A DNA stretch of 64,000 nucleotides from an uncultured Eubacteriales bacterium (GCA_949284175.1 CASDVE010000008.1:1-64000); one strand, 5' to 3'. Counted from the first letter of the stretch, positions 1 to 9,192 are shown. A program made the numbers and translations. The notes: generated by a model not told the origin, from the sequence alone.

Positions 1-22
1 GATTTTTTAAAAAAATGCCGAA

Positions 23-400
23 TCAAATATAGGGACTTTCTGCGCCTTTAAGGGCTGAGAGGTTTACTGTATTTGAACTAGCACAACGAGTTAAATTATT
101 ATCTTTACTAATAAATATAACACATTCTGTCCAAAAATCCTTTTCTGCTACATGTTGCTTAATGCGATTGATAATATTCTCTGCTTCTCCTATATAAACC
201 TGCTGTATATCTGTATTATCATCTGTACCAAATAAAAAATACACTCCTGTATTATTTAAATCAGGTCTATCTCCACAAAGATTAATATATGTACGTGGAA
301 TTTTATAGGCTTTTCCTGTCCAATTAGAAAGCTCACTTACCCAACGCCCATCTGCTAATCCATCTATTAAAAATTGTCGAATTGTTCTCCCTCTCATCAT
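23..400 (-). CDS. GIY-YIG nuclease family protein, C-terminally truncated
   Basis: The 125-residue product carries a GIY-YIG-like core: GVYFLFG at about 52-58 and VYIGEAENIINRIKQH at about 68-83, followed by EKDFWTECVIFISKDNNLT. Members I know from Clostridia continue after this point with a helix of the type AHxKYLE and run to roughly 250-300 residues. Here the frame continues into about 22 unrelated residues and stops at 23. The gene is therefore probably a truncated or frameshifted remnant, with a break near residue 103. The start at 400 has AAAGGAG six bases upstream; a second ATG follows directly. Substrate and role are unknown, and the downstream end lies at the window edge. Confidence 0.6.
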   Translation of the reverse strand: MMRGRTIRQFLIDGLADGRWVSELSNWTGKAYKIPRTYINLCGDRPDLNNTGVYFLFGTDDNTDIQQVYIGEAENIINRIKQHVAEKDFWTECVIFISKDNNLTRCASSNTVNLSALKGAESPYI

Positions 401-710
401 TATTTCTCCTTTCTGTAGTTTAGGATTATAAATTTTTACAATTTATGTGTTGTGCAGTATATTATAAACAGAAAAATAACCTCTTATAAGAGTTTTATCT
501 TTAACAGAAAGGTAACATAGAAAATGCCACCCTAAACCAATCAAAGTTTATGAGGATGCCCTTTCTATACTCAAAATATCATCTAATGCAAGCATCAAAG
601 TACTAAAATCCATCAGAGCTTTAAGATGATTATTTCCATAATGATTTTATCCTAGCACTTCATTACTGACAACATTACGATTTCAGTCATCCTCAAAACC
701 TTATAAATAC
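401..710. other. Intergenic stretch, no convincing gene
   Basis: 310 bases between the GIY-YIG gene and the 3' end of rlmD. On the minus strand there is a 31-32 codon open stretch ending at 548 (it includes ALMDFSTLMLALDDIL) that has no start codon or ribosome site at its head; it may be the tail of a decayed gene. No strong hairpin terminator for rlmD is visible here. Confidence 0.4.
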
Positions 711-2081
711 TTATTTTTTGCAATTTAATAAGCAAACTGTTTCCACATGTGCCGTATGTCCAAACTGGTCAACCACCTGCACTTTTTCTACTTCATACCC
801 ATTGGCACAAAGTATTTTTAAATCTCTAGCAAGGGTCGCTGGATCACAGCTTACATAGACAATTCGTTTTGGTTGCATTGTCACCATCGTATTCAATAAA
901 GTTTCATCACAACCTTTTCTTGGCGGATCGACTACGATCACATCGGCATAAACTTTATTTTTCTCATATTGTTCTGGCAACACGTCTTCTGCCTTTCCAA
1001 CAAAAAACTCCACATTGTCCATGCCATTTAACTTGGCATTTTTTCTAGCATCCTCAATCGCCTCTGGGATGATCTCCACGCCATACACTTGTTTCGCTTT
1101 TTGAGCTAAAAACAGAGAAATAGTTCCAATACCACAATACAGATCCCAAACTGTTTCTTCTCCCTTTAACTGTGCATACTCCAACGCCTTTTTATAAAGC
1201 ACCTTTGTTTGAATAGGATTGACTTGATAAAAAGATAAAGGTGATATCTGATACTTCACATCTCCAATATAATCGGTAATGGTATCACTACCCCAAAGGG
1301 TGATGACCTTATTCCCAAGAATCTTATTTGTTTTTTCTTTGTTACTGTTAATGCTGATACTCTTCATACCATCAATTTTTATTAACCTCTCAATGAGTTT
1401 ATCGGCGTTTGGAAGAACTTCTCCATTTAACACTAGACATACCATAATTTCACCTGTCACAAAGCCAACTCTTGTTAAAATATGGCGTACAAGTCCTTGA
1501 TGGCTCTCCTCTTCATATGGTGCAATTTGATACTCTTGTAAAAATTCTTTTATCATCTCTAAGATCGTTTCATTGATCTTGGCTTGAATATAGCAATGAG
1601 TATTGTCAATAATAGAATGGGTTCTTCCTGCATAAAATCCTGTAACGATTTTACCATCCTTATTTTTTCCCACTGGAAATTGAGCCTTATTGCGGTAATA
1701 CCATGGTTCTTCCATTCCAAGAATTGGCTCCATTTTCTCTTCTATTCCTACCAGTCCACCAATCCGCTCTAAACAGTTTTTCACTTTATTTTGTTTGTAT
1801 TCCAACTGCTTTTCATAAGAATAGTGCTGTAAACTGCACCCACCACACTGGCGAGCAACTGGACATTTTGGCTCTACTCTATCTTTGGATGGCTCTATAA
1901 TTTCCTCTACTCTTCCGTATCCATATGTCTTTTTCGCCTTGATAATTTTAATCTTTACCACATCATTTGGAACGGCATCCTTAATAAAAATAGGATAGCC
2001 TTCCACTTTTGCAATTCCTTCTCCTTCACTTCCAAGATCTTGTATTATCACTGTTAAAATATCGTTTTTTTTCAACTCCAT
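711..2081 (-). CDS. rlmD: 23S rRNA (uracil-C5)-methyltransferase, RlmD/RlmCD type
   Basis: TrmA-family methyltransferase that would methylate uracil (U1939, and in Firmicutes often also U747) of 23S rRNA using SAM. An N-terminal TRAM-like domain (about 1-60) is followed by the [4Fe-4S] cysteines C73, C79 and C82. The SAM-binding motif DLYCGIGTISLF is at about 313 and the catalytic-cysteine motif SCDPATLARDL at about 411. The ATG at 2081 is preferred because GGAAAGGA lies about 8 bases upstream; an in-frame GTG at 2099 sits inside that site. The length of 456 residues is normal for the family. It appears monocistronic. Whether one or two uridines are modified cannot be read from sequence. Confidence 0.93.
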   Translation of the reverse strand: MELKKNDILTVIIQDLGSEGEGIAKVEGYPIFIKDAVPNDVVKIKIIKAKKTYGYGRVEEIIEPSKDRVEPKCPVARQCGGCSLQHYSYEKQLEYKQNKVKNCLERIGGLVGIEEKMEPILGMEEPWYYRNKAQFPVGKNKDGKIVTGFYAGRTHSIIDNTHCYIQAKINETILEMIKEFLQEYQIAPYEEESHQGLVRHILTRVGFVTGEIMVCLVLNGEVLPNADKLIERLIKIDGMKSISINSNKEKTNKILGNKVITLWGSDTITDYIGDVKYQISPLSFYQVNPIQTKVLYKKALEYAQLKGEETVWDLYCGIGTISLFLAQKAKQVYGVEIIPEAIEDARKNAKLNGMDNVEFFVGKAEDVLPEQYEKNKVYADVIVVDPPRKGCDETLLNTMVTMQPKRIVYVSCDPATLARDLKILCANGYEVEKVQVVDQFGHTAHVETVCLLNCKK

Positions 2082-2314
2082 GTATAAATTCCTTTCCACT
2101 TCCTACTGCTATTATCCTATACTTTTGATTATCTAACTTTCTATAAAATGTGTTTCATCCATAGCCTATGTTTCTATTCACTCATAAGTATCACTCATGC
2201 TCTTGTTATACTCATCAAATACATTGCTTGACTCTTTGTCTTTCCTATATCATGAACGTTGTCCCTGCTTGGCTCATTGCTTTCATTATATCACAGATTC
2301 TATCCTATATCTTC

Positions 2315-3667
2315 CTACCTTGCTTTTTCTTCCTTTATCGGCAGAATCAATTTTTCTTTTATGGATTGTATCACTTGATAAAATTCCTCTTCCTCCATGT
2401 TGCCAGCTCCTATCATTTGAAAAGAAAGGACATACTCCTCATTGATTCGCATTCTTCGTTCTATTATGGTATCCTTCGTTCCATAACCGTATACTTCTTC
2501 TGCTCCCCAATCTTCCTCTGCCATTGGCTCTACGATTTGGTCAAACATATTTGCTGTTTGTTTTAACTCCTCTTTTTCTCCTTCAAATGCTTTTTCAAAA
2601 AGAGTATTTCCCATTTTCTTTTTATAAATGGTATATTTGATAGAACAACTGCCTTGCTCTCCTTCATAGGTCATACTTTCAATAAAAGGACTTTCTTTTT
2701 TAACTTCTTTTGTTGTCTTCCCTTCTCCGAAAAGATCTGCCATTGTAACCTTTGCATTCCAGTTACTTTTTTCTTCTATCTCTCCTTTATTAACAAAAAT
2801 GCCAACTCCCATAGAAATGACTAAAAAACAGATAGCGGACACAGCAAAGAATCCTATTTGTAGTTCAAATTTCTTCTCTTCTATCTTTGCCTTTTTCCAG
2901 ATGATAAAACAGCACCATAAAAATATCAGAAATATTGCAAGACCTGCAACAATTTTTAATTGAATCCATTGTTTTTGATACCAGACATTAGTGAGCCATG
3001 CTCCAATAAATAATAGCACGCCTACTCGAACTGTCCAACGATGTAACGTGAAAATCCCTTTGCTTAACGTCTGTTTTTTGTTCTTTTTCATAAAAAAACA
3101 TATGACATCTGCTAAAAGTGGCAAAAAGCAATAAAGCATTAACAGAATAAGAATTGGGAAAAGAATGATAGGAAACATAGATAATAACTCTCCATAAGAA
3201 AAACGATGGAAAAAAACATCCCGAACTGGTGAAAGAAAGAAAAAATAAAATCCCCATAAGATAATATTTGGCACAATATTTCCTACCAATTCTTTTTTCA
3301 TTTGCATGTTTTCAATTTCTTGATCCGTCTGAATATCTACCACCTCTTGTTCTTCTGAGGCAAAGATTACATAATTTTTGCAGTGTCCAATATAATTCCA
3401 TCCGGCCTGTTCACAATAGGAAATATAATGATTTTCCTCTTCTTCCTTTTCCTCCATTCTTTGAGAAAACGAACCTTTTTTCCTCTTATAAGGTTGGAAC
3501 AATTCAATGGCATATCGAATTTTTCTCGGCTCGCTCTTTTTTAAAACTCCATAAGACAAACATATTTTCTCAAGTTTCCACCCTTTTAAAGCCAATTGTT
3601 CTAATTTTTCCACTAAAATATCTCTATTATAAAGCTCTACATTGAGAGAATACAAACGATACTTCAT
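2315..3667 (-). CDS. DUF2812 domain membrane protein
   Basis: A 450-residue protein whose N-terminus (MKYRLYSLNVELYNRDILVEK to about residue 110) is the DUF2812 domain, a soluble module of unknown function. Five hydrophobic segments follow, at roughly 130-150, 165-192, 210-230, 238-257 and 270-292. A charged extracytoplasmic-looking tail of about 150 residues ends the protein. The start ATG overlaps the stop of the upstream PadR gene by four bases (ATGA) and has GGGAGGGG upstream, so the two are translationally coupled. DUF2812 genes are commonly paired with PadR regulators; the pairing suggests an envelope-stress or drug-responsive membrane module, but no substrate is known. Confidence 0.85.
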   Translation of the reverse strand: MKYRLYSLNVELYNRDILVEKLEQLALKGWKLEKICLSYGVLKKSEPRKIRYAIELFQPYKRKKGSFSQRMEEKEEEENHYISYCEQAGWNYIGHCKNYVIFASEEQEVVDIQTDQEIENMQMKKELVGNIVPNIILWGFYFFFLSPVRDVFFHRFSYGELLSMFPIILFPILILLMLYCFLPLLADVICFFMKKNKKQTLSKGIFTLHRWTVRVGVLLFIGAWLTNVWYQKQWIQLKIVAGLAIFLIFLWCCFIIWKKAKIEEKKFELQIGFFAVSAICFLVISMGVGIFVNKGEIEEKSNWNAKVTMADLFGEGKTTKEVKKESPFIESMTYEGEQGSCSIKYTIYKKKMGNTLFEKAFEGEKEELKQTANMFDQIVEPMAEEDWGAEEVYGYGTKDTIIERRMRINEEYVLSFQMIGAGNMEEEEFYQVIQSIKEKLILPIKEEKAR

Positions 3668-3978
3668 AAAAATCCCCTCCCATCTTCTACCATCTGCAAT
3701 AGACGATCATACTCCTCTTGTAATACCTTTCTTCCTTTTTTAGTAATTACATAGGTTCTCTTTCGACCAACAACTTCTATTTCTTCAATCATACCCTCTT
3801 TTTGAAATCTTCCAAGCAAAGCATACAAAGTTCCAGGTCCTACTTTCACCCGCCCATGAGAAAGTTCTTCTACTTTTTCCATAACATCCACTCCACATCT
3901 CGGTTCTAAAAATGCCAGTAAAATATAGTACATAGGCTCTGTCAATGTTTGAAATTGTTCTCTAGCCGTAAAGATCAC
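3664..3978 (-). CDS. PadR family transcriptional regulator (unusual start)
   Basis: Small winged-helix PadR regulator: PMYYILLAFLEPRCGVDVMEK gives helix 1-2, VGPGTLYALLGRFQKEGMIEE the recognition helix and wing, and RKRTYVITKKGRKVLQEEY the wing and C-terminal helix. It very probably represses its own promoter. The start is problematic. The GTG at 3978 lies inside the only Shine-Dalgarno sequence (GGGAGGTGATC), so it cannot be served by it. The codon at ideal spacing, 8 bases after GGAGG, is ACG at 3969. Related proteins, as I recall them, begin MAREQF where this one reads TAREQF. Either ACG is used or the start has been damaged. The next in-frame TTG or ATG (about residues 12 and 16) lack ribosome sites and would remove part of helix 1. 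Confidence 0.85.
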   Translation of the reverse strand: MIFTAREQFQTLTEPMYYILLAFLEPRCGVDVMEKVEELSHGRVKVGPGTLYALLGRFQKEGMIEEIEVVGRKRTYVITKKGRKVLQEEYDRLLQMVEDGRGFL

Positions 3979-4058
3979 CTCCCTTTTTTATAGTAATCTA
4001 TTTGTTACACATGACTCATATCTTTCCTTTGCTTTGATTCATTCAATCCTTGCCACAA

Positions 4059-4112
4059 TATCGAATATCGATATTACACTTTCATTATATTATCGAATAT
4101 CGATATTGTCAA
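4059..4112 (-). promoter_or_regulatory. PadR-DUF2812 promoter with two identical operators
   Basis: Minus-strand promoter with -35 TTGACA at 4107-4112, a 17-bp spacer and -10 TATAAT at 4084-4089. Two identical 15-bp dyads (TATCG-N5-CGATA) lie at 4059-4073 and 4091-4105. They are 32 bp apart, about three helical turns. One fills the spacer between -35 and -10 and the other covers the expected transcription start. This is the architecture of a repressor operator, and the PadR protein encoded directly downstream is the obvious ligand. Confidence 0.85.
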
Positions 4113-4226
4113 TTCATACAAAAACAGGAATTATCAGCTTTTGCCAACAATCCCTGTTTTTTATCTCCTTATTCTTTTATTTCCCCATAATAAAGTTTAT
4201 TACATGTATCCTTTTCTAGTGCTATT

Positions 4227-5651
4227 TTATTCAACAAATGCCGGTGGTGCTGGTGGTTTGCCCATAGCACGTTCTATCATCGTTGTTATAACAAAAGAAA
4301 TACATCCTAAAACAGCACCAAACACAATAGCCAAAATACCAAATGGCTCTCCTAACACTTGCCAAACGACTGCTGCAATAGAACCTACTAAAACGCTGAC
4401 AATACCGGAATTTTTTGTGGCATTTGGCATAGCAAGCCCAAGACCATAAGCAGCAAATGGCCCAGCGGAACGAAGGGCAAAGGCGAATAGATTTAATGTC
4501 ACAATACTAATATTTAACATGGCAATAATCATAGCACAAACGCCGATCACGATGTTACACGCCCGCGTCATAATCAGTGTCTGGTGATCCGTAATATTTG
4601 GATTGATATACTTTTGATAAATGTCCTTTACAAAAATCGTAGAAGAACACAAAAGATTGGAATCACTACTGGACATGGTAGCTGCCACAATAGCTGCTGC
4701 AATTAGTCCGGTAATAATCGGTGGTGCATAGCTCTTTGTAGCAAACATCAAGGCACTGGTTCCAGTTCCTCCATCGAGATTTGGATTTTCTGCCAATGCC
4801 ACAAGACCGATGACCGCAGGAATAAATGCCATAAGAGCCATCATAAGAGCGGACAACCAAGCCGCTTTTCTCGCCGTTGTTTCATCTTCAGAAGAAGCAA
4901 AACGGCTTACAATTTCTGGCCCAGAAAGGAACGTACAAAAATAATTTAAGATCAAACTGATAATCGTAAACCATCCCACTTTTGTAAAATCCATCTCTTC
5001 TGCTGGAAGGGCACTTGTTACCGCCTCCCATCCACCTGCCCCTTGTACGATAAAAGGCAAGGAAATCAACAGCCCTCCAAAGATAATGATCCACTGGAAG
5101 AGATCCGCAATGGAATCCGCGATTAAACCACCCATACTCGTATAAAACAAAACAAGAGCAGTTGCCAGAACAATACAAAGGCGAAGATTAAGACCTGTTA
5201 AAGAACTTACCACTGACCCAGCTGCCAATATTTGTGATGCAGTTAAGCAAAACAAAGATAAAATATTTAAGACAGCAGAAATTGTTCCAACCCCATTGCC
5301 AAACCGCCGACCAATGACTTCCGGAATCGTATATGCCATCGCCTTTCGAATCTTAGGAGCAAAATAGGCAAGTGGAATCATAGCCACCGATGCAGCTAAC
5401 ACGTACCAGCCAGCCGAAATTCCCCAACCATTAAAGGCTTTGGCTGCTACCCCTGTTGTACTCCCTCCACCAACGTTGTTGGCAGAAAGAGAGGCTGCAA
5501 CAAATAAAAGTCCCATTCTTCGACCACCTAATAGATAGTCATTACTGTCCTTGATCAAAAACTTATTGGATAGAAACCCGATGGAAAGCATACCCGCTAA
5601 GTACACGAGCAAAATAATAATTGGGACTACCTCAATTTTCATTTGAACCAT
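4227..5651 (-). CDS. Sodium:solute symporter family protein
   Basis: A 474-residue member of the SSS (SLC5-like) family, predicted to import a small organic solute with sodium. The product is almost entirely membrane segments, about 13. Family features include YLLGGRRMG followed by SLSANNVGGGSTTGVA at about 45-75, and MSSSDSNLLCSSTIFVKDIY in the later core. The ATG at 5651 is preferred because GAGGAGGG lies 9 bases upstream; the in-frame TTG at 5669 falls within that site. It stands alone with its own promoter and is flanked upstream by the yhaM terminator. The substrate (proline, pantothenate, other) cannot be assigned. Confidence 0.88.
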   Translation of the reverse strand: MVQMKIEVVPIIILLVYLAGMLSIGFLSNKFLIKDSNDYLLGGRRMGLLFVAASLSANNVGGGSTTGVAAKAFNGWGISAGWYVLAASVAMIPLAYFAPKIRKAMAYTIPEVIGRRFGNGVGTISAVLNILSLFCLTASQILAAGSVVSSLTGLNLRLCIVLATALVLFYTSMGGLIADSIADLFQWIIIFGGLLISLPFIVQGAGGWEAVTSALPAEEMDFTKVGWFTIISLILNYFCTFLSGPEIVSRFASSEDETTARKAAWLSALMMALMAFIPAVIGLVALAENPNLDGGTGTSALMFATKSYAPPIITGLIAAAIVAATMSSSDSNLLCSSTIFVKDIYQKYINPNITDHQTLIMTRACNIVIGVCAMIIAMLNISIVTLNLFAFALRSAGPFAAYGLGLAMPNATKNSGIVSVLVGSIAAVVWQVLGEPFGILAIVFGAVLGCISFVITTMIERAMGKPPAPPAFVE

Positions 5652-5702
5652 ATGTAACACCCTCCTCAAAAATTATAAAAATTCTATAAAAATAGTGAAA
5701 TT

Positions 5703-5731
5703 ATTATATCAAATATATAAATAAAACACAA
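5703..5731 (-). promoter_or_regulatory. Promoter of the sodium:solute symporter gene
   Basis: -35 TTGTGT at 5726-5731, a 17-bp spacer, and -10 TATAAT at 5703-5708, read leftward about 50 bases before the symporter start. Confidence 0.6.
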
Positions 5732-5791
5732 TAGTCAGACGATAAAAATACAGTTTTGTCATATAGCAACAAAATAATTTTTTCCTTTCAT

Positions 5792-5820
5792 AAAAAAAAG
5801 ACTCGCTTTGGAGTCTTTTT
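5792..5820 (-). terminator. Terminator after yhaM
   Basis: Ten-base-pair stem AAAAAGACTC/GAGTCTTTTT (5795-5804 and 5811-5820) with a 6-base loop, starting directly at the yhaM stop codon and followed on the minus strand by a run of eight T. Confidence 0.85.
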
Positions 5821-6789
5821 TTATGGTTTTAAATTCGGTTTTGAAGTGGCTCTAATATTGGATTCAAAAAATCGGTTATAGCCAAGCCATTCTCCACGCT
5901 CTGTTTTTTCTTTATCCCGTTCTAGTTCTTCTAAAAATGTTTGAATTTTTGCGTCCGTATTATCCGCATAAGTAAGTGCCAACGCTTCAATGAGTGCCGG
6001 TTTTTTAGGTGAACCAAATTCAAGCTCCCCATGATGAGCCAAAATACAGTGCAACAATTCTCGTTGCAATTGTACAGGGAATCCTTCGATCGTCTGCATA
6101 CGCTCTTGCAATTTCATCGTTCCAATAACAATGTGTCCCACCAGTTGTCCTTCATCGGTATAGTCATTTTCAGGAAGTGGTGATAGTTCCACCAACTTTC
6201 CAATATCGTGAAAGAGAGCGGATGTGATGAGCAAATCCCGATTTAATATCGGATACTGGGTACAATAAAATTCACATAAGTTGGCAACGCCTCTTGTATG
6301 CTCCAATAGTCCTCCAATATAACCATGATGAACCGTTTTAGCAGCAGAATGCTTTTTAAAAGCATTTTTAAACTCTAAGTCCTTTACAAAGAAACTCTCC
6401 AACAATTGTTTTAAGTACATATCTTTTGTTCTGCTGATCATGGAAAGAATATCGTCATACATAGCATCAATGTCTTTGCCTGTGCATTTTAAATAATCGC
6501 TTGGAACGTATTCTCCCTTCTGTGCCTTTCTGATCCTCTCAATGTTTAATTGGTTAGAACCTTGAAAACTTGTCACACGCCCATAGACAAAAATGTAGTC
6601 CATGGAGTCAAAATTTTCAATTCCTCTAGAACTTAAGTCCCATACCTTTCCATCGAGAGTACCTGTTTTATCTTGCAAAATCAAGGAGTAATAACTCTTC
6701 CCCGCTTTTGTTTTGGCTGTCTGTTTGGTCTTGCAAAGGTATACTTCTGATACCATTTCCCCTTCACGCAATTCGTTAATATACCTCAT
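5821..6789 (-). CDS. yhaM: 3'-5' exoribonuclease YhaM family
   Basis: 322-residue protein with the two-part YhaM layout. An OB-fold nucleic-acid-binding domain covers about 10-90 (QDKTGTLDGKVWDL, FVYGRVTSFQGSNQLNIERI). An HD metal-dependent phosphohydrolase domain covers about 145-300 with HHGYIGGLLEHT, FHDIGK, LAHHGELE and the final YADNTD aspartate. In Bacillus and Streptococcus relatives this enzyme trims single-stranded RNA (and some DNA) 3' ends. Two adjacent ATGs follow AAGGAG; the second (6789) has the better spacing. The 10-base gap to the upstream fusion gene suggests co-transcription. A terminator follows immediately. Confidence 0.92.
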   Translation of the reverse strand: MRYINELREGEMVSEVYLCKTKQTAKTKAGKSYYSLILQDKTGTLDGKVWDLSSRGIENFDSMDYIFVYGRVTSFQGSNQLNIERIRKAQKGEYVPSDYLKCTGKDIDAMYDDILSMISRTKDMYLKQLLESFFVKDLEFKNAFKKHSAAKTVHHGYIGGLLEHTRGVANLCEFYCTQYPILNRDLLITSALFHDIGKLVELSPLPENDYTDEGQLVGHIVIGTMKLQERMQTIEGFPVQLQRELLHCILAHHGELEFGSPKKPALIEALALTYADNTDAKIQTFLEELERDKEKTERGEWLGYNRFFESNIRATSKPNLKP

Positions 6790-6802
6790 CATTTCTCCTT
6801 TT

Positions 6803-8914
6803 CTATTTTCTTAAATCATTATAACTTAAAAGCAAAGCATCAATTCCCTGTTCATCGATACGATTTAAAAGTTCTGTTCTTTCATTTCGATATTCCGCAG
6901 GTTTTTTATGATTTTTACGGAAAGCAACTGCCATTGTGGTTTCTTTTGATGTGAATTGTTCCTTTACATTTTCAAAAAACTTCTTTCCTTTTTCTGTATT
7001 GATAAGCACAAGGCTCACCCCTTTTTGATCTTCATAAAGGGATGGAAATACTTCTTCTGCTCCTAAGAAATCTCCAACTGTGATATCGCCAGCACGATAT
7101 CCTTTCATAAACTGACACCGACTACAACTTGGACGATCCAAATAAGAATTATGATACGCTCTCATATAATTATTTTTTCTTCCATTCACACACATTTCCT
7201 GTCCATTTTCAAATTGGATACAGACTTGGTACTGCTCCATATCCCATCCATTCCTCTTATCTCTGCAAACAAAATTTACAACAGGAGAGCCAAATTTCTT
7301 AGAAAGGTATGCCATATATTTTTCAAACACCTTTGGTGATGGAGCGGAATGACAAAGCACCTCTTGGATGATCAAGTTATCATAGTCCTTTTTTAGATAA
7401 GCACGAAGCCCTGCACATTCACATGGAAGTCCACTATACAGAACTTTCTTTCCATCTTTTAGCATTCTCTTTACTTGAATAAAAATGCCTTTTAAATCGG
7501 TTTTGGCGTATTTTACACCATAGAATTTTTCTGCCTCTTCCATCGTATCAGCAATCTCTGTTACAACGTGCATCGTTCGGTCATAACGACTTCCAAGAAC
7601 CACACCATTTTGCTTTTCGATCATCTCCTTACAAAGAGCTGGGAACACTCCACCAGATGTACTTTTCATTCGAACAGCCAAATCTTTATTTACGGCTCCA
7701 TAGATCAGCGGATAAGAATCTTCTGTCACATTGTTATCTTTGCGACGAATGCACACTTCATTGCATTTTCCACAGTCAGTACAAAGTCTTTCTTCCACCT
7801 TTGGATAGACAAATCCTTCTTTATCCATCTGCATTTCAATGGCGTGTTCTGGACAGACAGCCTCACAGGCAAAACATCCATAACAATCTCCTCTTGTAAT
7901 ATTCACAGGACATTCCACCTTTTGCCCATTTTTCGTGATCTGCAATGTTTCTTCCAGATCGGACAACGATTGTCTTCTTAATGCAATCATTTTACGATTT
8001 AAAGCACCTTTTTTCTCCCGTATCGCAAATCTCTCCTCTTGTGGCTCTTGATCCCATTGATCTTCTACGTGATATAAAATTCCCATCTCGGTTAAGAAGT
8101 TCATAATTCTATTTTTATGATTTCCAGTGTTTAAATAGACGAATGGCTTTTCATAAAGCACCGCTACTAAAACTCCAATCATGGAATCTGTTACAATTTT
8201 TGTCGCCTGTGATGCCACAGCTAAATAATATGTCACATCATTTCGATTTTCTTTTATATTTTTTAGAGCAAGTTGTTGTTTTTTTGCCACTTTTTTAGAA
8301 AAGGCCATAACACTGTCATCCCATTTCTCCACATCCACAAATACAAAGGGCTGTTCTTTTGGAATGCGATCTTTGATCTTTTCAATGTCCTTTCTTTTAA
8401 TCCAAATAAGTGGATCATTTACAACGGGAACTTCTTTTGAAAAAGTATGTTCTGCTCCCTTTTGGACAGATAAGCTCTCAAACTGAGAAAAATCTCCTTT
8501 GGCACGTTCTCCATGCAAATCCCATCCATAGGCAATTTTGGTTTCCTCTCCTTTTATAAAGTTTAAAAGATAGGCATTATTTTCTTCTCCTTTTGGATTA
8601 TATTCCCGATCCAAAATAGAAATGTAGGCATCTAATCGGAAATCTTCTTGATAAAGTTCTTCCAATGTTTCTGCATTGCCAAGCAAGTTCACATGGGTAT
8701 TGATAAACGAAGATGGCTGTGTGATCTTTTGTCTTGTCACTGTCTTTTTATGAAATAGCCCTTTCTTTTCCTCATGAACCTGTCCATCCCACGGATGATA
8801 ATGAATCACATATGGTGCAGAACCATAGGCATCCAATGTTTTATGAATCGCCCATGTTTGGAGATCCGATTCCAATGTTCTATCCGCATGATTTGTTATA
8901 ATTCCGATCTTCAT
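6803..8914 (-). CDS. Polysaccharide pyruvyl transferase / F420 hydrogenase beta-type fusion protein
   Basis: 703-residue fusion. The N-terminal part (about 1-325, beginning MKIGIITNHADRTLESDLQTW) resembles a polysaccharide pyruvyl transferase (WcaK/CsaB-like). Two ferredoxin-type [4Fe-4S] motifs follow, with C344-C347-C350-C354 and C378-C381-C384-C388. The C-terminal 300 residues are the coenzyme F420 hydrogenase/dehydrogenase beta (FrhB-like) region with SGLPCECAGLRAYL and further cysteines (DRPSCSRCQFMKGYRAGD). The family is usually found with exopolysaccharide genes, where a reductive step on pyruvylated or carbonyl sugars is assumed. No glycosyltransferases are nearby here, so its partner pathway is unknown. 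The ATG at 8914 follows CAGGAGG at ideal spacing; the longer reading to 8953 lacks a site. Confidence 0.85.
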   Translation of the reverse strand: MKIGIITNHADRTLESDLQTWAIHKTLDAYGSAPYVIHYHPWDGQVHEEKKGLFHKKTVTRQKITQPSSFINTHVNLLGNAETLEELYQEDFRLDAYISILDREYNPKGEENNAYLLNFIKGEETKIAYGWDLHGERAKGDFSQFESLSVQKGAEHTFSKEVPVVNDPLIWIKRKDIEKIKDRIPKEQPFVFVDVEKWDDSVMAFSKKVAKKQQLALKNIKENRNDVTYYLAVASQATKIVTDSMIGVLVAVLYEKPFVYLNTGNHKNRIMNFLTEMGILYHVEDQWDQEPQEERFAIREKKGALNRKMIALRRQSLSDLEETLQITKNGQKVECPVNITRGDCYGCFACEAVCPEHAIEMQMDKEGFVYPKVEERLCTDCGKCNEVCIRRKDNNVTEDSYPLIYGAVNKDLAVRMKSTSGGVFPALCKEMIEKQNGVVLGSRYDRTMHVVTEIADTMEEAEKFYGVKYAKTDLKGIFIQVKRMLKDGKKVLYSGLPCECAGLRAYLKKDYDNLIIQEVLCHSAPSPKVFEKYMAYLSKKFGSPVVNFVCRDKRNGWDMEQYQVCIQFENGQEMCVNGRKNNYMRAYHNSYLDRPSCSRCQFMKGYRAGDITVGDFLGAEEVFPSLYEDQKGVSLVLINTEKGKKFFENVKEQFTSKETTMAVAFRKNHKKPAEYRNERTELLNRIDEQGIDALLLSYNDLRK

Positions 8915-9120
8915 TTGTGCCTCCTGTTTCTTTTTAAAATTAGCAATCCACAATCTCTTTGTATAATAGCAAAATAAATCCCTTTATTATTTACAACTAT
9001 TCAACATATTAGCACAGATTACATAAGGATTCAACCGTAGAGCTTCTCTCATTTCCTTACTATTTTTTCCTAAAGTCCCCCTTCCAGTTTTACCCTATTG
9101 GTTGATTTTTCGCACAATGC

Positions 9121-9149
9121 TTGCATAAACAGCATTTCAAATTTATAAT
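9121..9149 (+). promoter_or_regulatory. Promoter of mutS2
   Basis: -35 TTGCAT at 9121-9126, a 17-bp spacer, and -10 TATAAT at 9144-9149, about 44 bases before the mutS2 start. Confidence 0.65.
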
Positions 9150-9192
9150 AGGAGAATAATAACAAAAACTTTATAATAAAAAGGTGAATAAA

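Noticed and set aside
2168-2566. 132-codon + strand frame opposite the DUF2812 gene
   Set aside because: It is the complement of a well-supported coding region, with phenylalanine/tyrosine/cysteine-rich shadow composition.
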